DNA from: a virus
Reading direction: 5' to 3' (one strand)
DNA length: 24,806 nt
Virus record (IMG/VR): IMGVR_UViG_3300022927_000107
Location: 1-24,806 of that record
Below are positions 20,289-24,806 of this stretch, in pieces. Numbering within the stretch: position 1 is the stretch's first letter; each line of letters starts with the position of its first letter. A model generated the notes under the pieces. That model had not been told where the DNA came from. It ran no database searches and saw only the letters and a program-made list of their open reading frames with translations. The translations under genes and the position numbers were made by a program.

Positions 20289-20317
20289 ATTTTATCACTT
20301 TTGTATTTTTAGGTCAA
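20289..20317 (-). promoter_or_regulatory. Sigma-70-like promoter with extended -10
   Basis: TTGACC (20312-20317), a 17-base spacer and TAAAAT (20289-20294), the latter preceded by TGA as an extended -10. The expected +1 is 20282, the A of the start codon. Confidence 0.7.
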
Positions 20318-20328
20318 CCAAAACTGGC

Positions 20329-20336
20329 GATAAATA
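20329..20336 (+). promoter_or_regulatory. Late promoter GATAAATA of the gp14-gp15 operon
   Basis: GATAAATA lies 20 bases before the gp14 ATG at 20357. The surrounding sequence CGATAAATAGTTACAACGGA (20328-20347) is identical to that upstream of the gp13-like gene. Confidence 0.8.
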
Positions 20337-20356
20337 GTTACAACGGAAAATAAAAT

Positions 20357-21490
20357 ATGCCAAGATTATCGCTATACAGACCAAACAAGACTAACGACTA
20401 TAAGTTCCTAGACAAGACCATCAGTGAGATGTACACCACAGGTGGCGTGGATATATTTGTCCATAAGTATCTGGGTCCTAAGATAGTGGGCGACAGTTCA
20501 GTCAGAGATCAGGGCGATGTCACACAACCAACATATGACACCTTGGATCCATTAAATGTTGAGGATTTATTGTTCCTTGAGAACAGGAACAGAGACTACG
20601 ATGACGACATCTATGTCATGCGTGGTGTATATAACGTACAGGACATCGACTTTGATCTATCACAGTTTGGCTTGTTCCTGAACGGTGACACCTTGTTCAT
20701 TACGTTCCATTACAATGACATGATCGACACATTGGGACGTAAGTTGGTAGCAGGTGACGTATTGGAGTTTCCTAACTTAAAAGACTATCATCCGCTAGAT
20801 CCAAACAATCTGATACCCAAGGCACTGCCAAGATATTATGTGATACAGGATGCGGCATTTGCGGCTGAGGGCTTCAGCCCGACTTGGTTACCGCACCTAT
20901 GGCGTGTCAAGGCAACACCAATGCAGGCCACACAGGAATTCGATGACATCCTGGACAAACCGATCGATCCAGACAATCCTGGCTCAGGAACCATCGAAGA
21001 CTTCGTGTCGATGAAGAACAAGGATCAAGAGATCAATGATGCCATCGTACAGCAGGCAGAGGTCGAAGTTCCACGCAGTGGTTATGACAATACGGCATTC
21101 TACGTCACAGCGACTGTTGATGATGAACCTGTCAAACCGGGCACCACACCCACAGTTGACGGTTACCTAGTAGGATACATGACCGGTAATAACGTTCCAC
21201 CGAACGGGTTACCTGTGACACCGGGAGTAAGTTTCCCTGCGAACCCCAGCAATGGTGATTACGCATTGAGATTGGATTACTTCCCTAACAGATTATTTAG
21301 ATTTGATGGCACCAGATGGGTCAAGGTAGAGGATGGCGTGAGAACAGAATTAACACCGGGCGATACAGATAATAAGACACTGAAAGAATCGTTCCAGAGC
21401 AATCGGGCAACGGTAGCAACAACGGACAGGGGTAATATACCAAGTAGCCAAGCATTAAGTGACTTGCTTAACCCCAAAAAGGATAACTAA
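20357..21490 (+). CDS. gp14: Neck protein gp14
   Basis: The 377-residue product matches T4 gp14 (256), which with gp13 forms the neck collar that joins head and tail. The signature PRYYVIQDAAFAAEGFSPTW followed by LPHLWRVK (158-185) closely parallels T4 gp14, as does the N-terminal NDYKFLDKTISEMYTTGGVDIFVHKYLG region. The extra C-terminal part includes a Trp motif, RLFRFDGTRWVKVEDG (about 315-330), of the kind also found in gp15 and gp18 of this phage. A late promoter with a weak GGA ribosome site precedes it. Its stop overlaps the gp15 start (TAATG). Confidence 0.94.
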   Translation: MPRLSLYRPNKTNDYKFLDKTISEMYTTGGVDIFVHKYLGPKIVGDSSVRDQGDVTQPTYDTLDPLNVEDLLFLENRNRDYDDDIYVMRGVYNVQDIDFDLSQFGLFLNGDTLFITFHYNDMIDTLGRKLVAGDVLEFPNLKDYHPLDPNNLIPKALPRYYVIQDAAFAAEGFSPTWLPHLWRVKATPMQATQEFDDILDKPIDPDNPGSGTIEDFVSMKNKDQEINDAIVQQAEVEVPRSGYDNTAFYVTATVDDEPVKPGTTPTVDGYLVGYMTGNNVPPNGLPVTPGVSFPANPSNGDYALRLDYFPNRLFRFDGTRWVKVEDGVRTELTPGDTDNKTLKESFQSNRATVATTDRGNIPSSQALSDLLNPKKDN

Positions 21491-22899
21491 TGGCAGGACA
21501 GACAGTACCCTTCTTTTACGATGACCAGATAAGGCGTTTCCTCATACAGTTCACGAGGATGTTCTCCAACTACCAAGTCGAATATGGAGTTGATGACTCC
21601 GGTGCGGCCACACTGGTACGTGTTCCGGTGAGATACGGAGATGCGTCGAGACAGGCATCACAGATAATCGCACAGAATTCAAGAAGCAAGATGCCTAGTG
21701 CTCCTATGATGACTTTCCATATAACGGCATTGGATTACGCTAGAGATCGTGTACAAGAACCCTACTTCGTTGATCGCAAGACACTGAAACAGAGAACATG
21801 GGACGAAGACACCCAGACCTATGAGAACACACAGGGCAACGCATTTACAATAGAACGTTTGATGCCTGTGCCATACAATATGACCATACAGTTGGACGTG
21901 TGGGCATCCAACACGCAACAGAAGTTACAGATACTGGAACAGATATTACCCATGTTTAACCCCAGCCTAGAGATACAGTCAACGGACAATTACATCGACT
22001 GGACATCTCTCAGTGTTGTGGAACTTACGGGTGTTAACTGGAGCTCTAGGACAGTTCCGTCGGGCACAGATGAAACCATCGACATGGCCACATTGACATT
22101 CAGCATACCTATATGGATCACCATGCCTGCTAAAGTTAAGAAACTGGGTGTGATACATAAGGTCATAGCATCCATATACGACACCGACGGCAATGCCGCG
22201 GATGCCATAGTAGATGATGATATCTTAATGGGCACCAGACAGAAGATCACTCCCTTTGGTTACCAGGTCATACTGATAGGCAATCAATTACAGTTATTGA
22301 GACAGGAACAGGTGGATCCCTCGAGGGACACGCTGTCAGCACCGGCAGAGATCAGTGCCACTGATCCGGTAAAATGGCAGGGCTTCATCGACAATTATGG
22401 TGCTCTACGTGATGGCATCAGTCAGATCAGACTGACATCCGAACACACAGACACAGAGATAGTGGGCACTGTTGCCCTACATCCGAGCGATGACAGGTTC
22501 CTATTGTTCAGTTTAGATTCAGATACCATTCCCACTAACACGCTATCGGCACTGACGGCAGTCATTGATCCATTAGCCAGTGGTCCTGGAGTGGGATTGG
22601 CAACAGCGGCCAGAGGACAGCGATATCTATTGACAGATGCCATAGGTAATGCCAGCGATGATGAGAACGCAGTGGCATGGGGCAATCTAGTGGCAGATAA
22701 GAATGACATCATAGAATACGACGGTGGGGTATGGAACGTGGTCTGGGACGCATCAAATCAAACACCGGATCAATCAACTAACATCACTGATTTCGTTACC
22801 AACGCTACGACGGGCATACAGTATAAATGGACCGGTACCGAGTGGGTAAGAAGTTATCAGGGCTTATACAGAGGTGGAAATTGGAGTCTAGTCCTTTAA
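21490..22899 (+). CDS. gp15: Tail sheath stabiliser and completion protein gp15
   Basis: The N-terminal 230 residues match T4 gp15 (272), the ring that terminates the tail and contacts the neck: FFYDDQIRRFLIQFTRMFSNYQVEYG, VRVPVRYGDASRQ, MPVPYNMTIQLDVWASN, LQILEQILPMFNPSLE and a closing TLTFSIPIWITMP. The protein is 469 residues, so the second half is an added region. It contains two Trp-rich motifs near the end, DIIEYDGGVWNVVWD and GIQYKWTGTEWVRSY, resembling those in gp14 and gp18. It is translationally coupled to gp14 and overlaps the start of the Nudix gene. Confidence 0.93.
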   Translation: MAGQTVPFFYDDQIRRFLIQFTRMFSNYQVEYGVDDSGAATLVRVPVRYGDASRQASQIIAQNSRSKMPSAPMMTFHITALDYARDRVQEPYFVDRKTLKQRTWDEDTQTYENTQGNAFTIERLMPVPYNMTIQLDVWASNTQQKLQILEQILPMFNPSLEIQSTDNYIDWTSLSVVELTGVNWSSRTVPSGTDETIDMATLTFSIPIWITMPAKVKKLGVIHKVIASIYDTDGNAADAIVDDDILMGTRQKITPFGYQVILIGNQLQLLRQEQVDPSRDTLSAPAEISATDPVKWQGFIDNYGALRDGISQIRLTSEHTDTEIVGTVALHPSDDRFLLFSLDSDTIPTNTLSALTAVIDPLASGPGVGLATAARGQRYLLTDAIGNASDDENAVAWGNLVADKNDIIEYDGGVWNVVWDASNQTPDQSTNITDFVTNATTGIQYKWTGTEWVRSYQGLYRGGNWSLVL

Positions 22900-23324
22900 A
22901 CGCAGTCGGCGTCTGGTTCTATTCCAGATCCACACAGCGATATCTATATCTATTACGCAACGATCCCAAACATCCTGGAACGTGGGGACTGCCGGGAGGC
23001 AAGGTCGAGGAAGGGGAGAGCCTACTGGATGCCATGAAGCGAGAATGTTCCGAGGAGATAGGAACATTTCCCATCGCAGAGCGTGTCATTCCCATAGAAC
23101 AGTTCACGTCAAACGACGGACGCTTCGTATATCACACGTTCTTCGCAGTGGTACCCACTGAGTTCACACCACTATTAAACAGCGAACACTTGGGTTATGC
23201 GTGGATCAATAACAATGAGATACCCAAACCTCTACATCCAGGTCTATGGTCCACAATGAACATCGAGGAAGTTAAGAGTAAGGTTAAGGTAGTCGAGGAG
23301 TCATTTAGACATCGCAGTAGCTGA
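22881..23324 (+). CDS. Nudix hydrolase, TTG start
   Basis: The product contains a full Nudix box, GKVEEGESLLDAMKREC followed by SEEIG, matching GX5EX7REUXEEXGU. Such enzymes cleave nucleoside diphosphate derivatives; T4 has NudE.1 for ADP-ribose and dinucleotides, but the substrate here is not predictable. The frame opens at an ATG at 22827 deep inside gp15, giving 165 residues. I prefer TTG at 22881, because GAGGTGG at 22871-22877 supplies a ribosome site there and the Nudix fold (NAVGVWFY) begins just after, giving 147 residues. It overlaps the end of gp15 by 19 bases and the convergent gene at 23305 by 20 bases. Confidence 0.88.
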   Translation: MESSPLNAVGVWFYSRSTQRYLYLLRNDPKHPGTWGLPGGKVEEGESLLDAMKRECSEEIGTFPIAERVIPIEQFTSNDGRFVYHTFFAVVPTEFTPLLNSEHLGYAWINNNEIPKPLHPGLWSTMNIEEVKSKVKVVEESFRHRSS

Positions 23325-23982
23325 TCCACTGATCGTATGTCATCTCTGAGAAGTTTCTGCAGTCCTTCCATTTAGCGGGAGTGTCGACTGAGACCCTGTC
23401 TCTCACCAGGTAGGATACCCTTATGAACTTGGTCTTGGTGTATGTCTGCATGATCTCATATATCTCATTGGCCAACTGGGCATTCTTTCCATCCTCAAAG
23501 TCGTAGCCTATCATGAAGACCTCACTGTGTCCATCGAATGCTGGTAACCAAACGGCAGTAGCCCAATCACTCAGTAACTGGCCGTAGGGTATGAGATAGA
23601 GCTCACCGGGAAACTTCAACAACTTGCCGGCCGATGAATATACCACCGTGTTGACCACGTACTTGCTGTCCACCAACTTCTGTAGCCTTTCCACATCTTT
23701 CGTTATGTAGAAATTACATGTGATCTCGTCACAGACGCGGCCCGCACCGTATGACTGTAACCTGAGCTTGCCTAACAGGCCACCTCGATGGTTCTGTAAT
23801 CGTTTGATATTGAATTTAGATCTGGATGCCCCGTCCGCTATCGCGACGGCACGTCCTGATATGTGTTGATTTTCAATTGGATTTTGGACCCACTCACGGT
23901 CCTGGACTTTCTTGCCGTTGACTATGCGACTGTTGGTTACAACGAACTCGCCCTCGTAGTCTGAGCGATAACGCTCATCCAT
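23305..23982 (-). CDS. Conserved phage protein with Rossmann-like N-terminal motif, function unknown
   Basis: The 225-residue product contains GRAVAIADGASRSKFNIKRL (about 43-62), which parallels a VIGNGPSR-type motif I recall in marine phage hypotheticals. It continues with YGAGRVCDEITCNFYI, FPGELYLIPYG, and FDGHSEVFMIGYDFE, then a C-terminal YTKTKFIRVS strand. The alternating strands suggest a nucleotide- or sugar-phosphate-binding alpha/beta fold, and a link to glycan modification is a guess. The ATG at 23982 follows the stop of the fibre-like gene by one base, with AAGGTG as ribosome site, so both share the late promoter at 24701. Its end overlaps the Nudix gene. Confidence 0.8.
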   Translation of the reverse strand: MDERYRSDYEGEFVVTNSRIVNGKKVQDREWVQNPIENQHISGRAVAIADGASRSKFNIKRLQNHRGGLLGKLRLQSYGAGRVCDEITCNFYITKDVERLQKLVDSKYVVNTVVYSSAGKLLKFPGELYLIPYGQLLSDWATAVWLPAFDGHSEVFMIGYDFEDGKNAQLANEIYEIMQTYTKTKFIRVSYLVRDRVSVDTPAKWKDCRNFSEMTYDQWISYCDV

Positions 23983-23983
23983 G

Positions 23984-24673
23984 TTACACCTTGCCTACAG
24001 CTACTTCGATTACACCCTCTCCGTCATCAGTTTTTGCTTCTAGAGCTTTACCAACAACAGAACCTGGAACAAAATTTTGTGGATCCCATGTTTGGGCATG
24101 TCCACTAGTTGATGATGTTACTAATAGATCACCTCGTGTGATTGGACCAACTACCTTACATGGAACTCGTCCCGTAAGTGCGATATCTTGACCTTCTGTG
24201 CCTTGATTCATTTTATAAGCAGGATCTGTAGAAACAATACCTAACACTTTATGGTCAGCAACAGTTGAACAAGCAGTTGCTTCTTTTGGACCGCCAATGA
24301 CTACAACAGTTCCTGCTTCATACATGTCATCTGTGGCATAACGTTCGGCCAAGTCAGCATACTGTGCTGATGTTGATTTAGCAAATACCGTATTAAATCC
24401 TACTGTTGCGTTACCAATATTACCAACTCCGTCTGCCGAGCCATTCAATGCTCCGCTGGTTATGGTTGGTGTTGTTAACGTTGGTGTTGTTAAGGTCTTG
24501 TTTGTCAGTGTTTGCGTAGATGCTTCACCCACCATTGGTTCTCCGCCCGCTGTGGTTCCATCATGTGCGACTAATACGTTTTTATCTGTGTCGTAAGATA
24601 TCTCACCAGCAGAACCTGTGAACGCATTGTTCTGTGCTGTTGTTCCTCTTCTAAATTGTAGCGTGGTAGGCAT
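23984..24673 (-). CDS. Tail-fibre/virion protein with repeat shaft
   Basis: The 229-residue product begins TTLQFRRGTTAQNNAFTGSAGEISYDTDKN, an N-terminal module common to phage fibres and major-tropism-determinant-like proteins (shown here as continuous motifs TTLQFRRGT and GEISYDT). It continues with a short shaft of repeats, TLTNKTLTTPTLTTPT. The C-terminal domain (about 95-229) has AQYADLAERYATDDMYEAGTVV... and is a compact beta-rich domain known to me from cyanophage virion proteins. It is probably a fibre or baseplate-associated receptor-interaction protein. Codon choice is AT-richer than in the next gene. It starts at 24673 with GAGG/AGGA ribosome sites under a late promoter. Confidence 0.85.
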   Translation of the reverse strand: MPTTLQFRRGTTAQNNAFTGSAGEISYDTDKNVLVAHDGTTAGGEPMVGEASTQTLTNKTLTTPTLTTPTITSGALNGSADGVGNIGNATVGFNTVFAKSTSAQYADLAERYATDDMYEAGTVVVIGGPKEATACSTVADHKVLGIVSTDPAYKMNQGTEGQDIALTGRVPCKVVGPITRGDLLVTSSTSGHAQTWDPQNFVPGSVVGKALEAKTDDGEGVIEVAVGKV

Positions 24674-24700
24674 TTCCTATTTCCTCTGTATTCTTTTCGT

Positions 24701-24708
24701 TATTTATC
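24701..24708 (-). promoter_or_regulatory. Late promoter GATAAATA of the fibre-like gene
   Basis: GATAAATA lies 27 bases before the ATG at 24673, with GAGG and AGGA ribosome sites between. It begins just past the stop of the gene at the right edge. Confidence 0.8.
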
Positions 24709-24713
24709 TTGTG

Positions 24714-24806
24714 TTAAGCACCCACATAGGCTTCTTCGTCACCAAGATCAATGGTTGTTGTTGACCCAATTGGCTCCATCTGATCATACACAGTTCCCAA
24801 TGAAAC
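24714..24806 (-). CDS. C-terminal 30 codons of a protein extending beyond the right edge
   Basis: An open frame runs in from the right edge and ends at TAA 24714-24716. The readable residues, VSLGTVYDQMEP... to EEAYVGA, are acidic and give no family match. It precedes the fibre-like gene on the same strand, separated by a late promoter, so a virion protein is plausible but not shown. Confidence 0.65.
   Translation of the reverse strand, partial: VSLGTVYDQMEPIGSTTTIDLGDEEAYVGA

Noticed and set aside
1-24806. tRNA genes, CRISPR arrays, insertion sequences, integrase or attachment sites
   Set aside because: No cloverleaf, spaced direct repeat array, transposase or integrase was seen; a lytic T4-like phage is the simpler reading.

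Overview
This window is a segment of a T4-like contractile-tailed phage (myovirus). The recognisable virion genes match T4 gp17, gp16, gp4, gp18, gp19, gp54, gp14, gp15 and, less surely, gp13. Around them sit gene families I associate with marine T4-like phages such as cyanophages and pelagiphages: an AdoMet-decarboxylase-like protein, a four-knuckle zinc protein beside gp18, and small proteins with MK...(I/L)xE amino termini. No rRNA, tRNA, CRISPR array, insertion sequence or cellular housekeeping gene was seen. The host cannot be named from the sequence. Portal, major capsid protein and prohead protease lie outside the window.

Layout from left to right. Positions 1-3758 (minus): a large unknown protein open at the left edge, the large terminase gp17 with a small coupled upstream gene, and a methyltransferase. 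Positions 3856-5508 (minus): an unknown protein and a lectin-like decoration protein. Positions 5536-9082 (minus): a seven-gene, tightly coupled late operon that looks like a head-interior cassette. Three of its products begin with T4-type capsid-targeting and cleavage sequences, one is an acidic protein with several prohead-protease-like sites, and it also holds a thermonuclease and a 42-residue protein with 10 cysteines. Positions 9117-12402 (minus): gp16, gp4, a small unknown, gp54 and gp19. Positions 12498-15713 (minus): an enlarged tail sheath gp18 with its own terminator. Positions 15816-16547 (plus): a zinc-knuckle protein and the AdoMet-decarboxylase-like protein. Positions 16531-17657 (minus): dNMP kinase and a DexA-like exonuclease behind a consensus sigma-70 promoter, presumably early genes. 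Positions 17695-20282 (minus): a very basic internal-protein candidate, a gp13-like neck protein and two unknowns. Positions 20357-23324 (plus): gp14, gp15 and a Nudix hydrolase. Positions 23305-24806 (minus): an unknown, a fibre-like protein and the end of another gene.

Regulation is readable. Eleven T4-type late promoters (TATAAATA and variants) sit just upstream of genes, and two sigma-70 promoters occur. They fall into two classes. Some are followed by a 5' leader with a Shine-Dalgarno sequence. Others lie only 5 to 8 bases from the start codon with no ribosome site, so the mRNA would begin at or within three bases of the start codon. Within operons, genes are joined by TAATG, ATGA or TTGA overlaps. 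The strongest leads for new biology are the head-interior operon with its modular cleavable protein, and the predicted leaderless transcripts.
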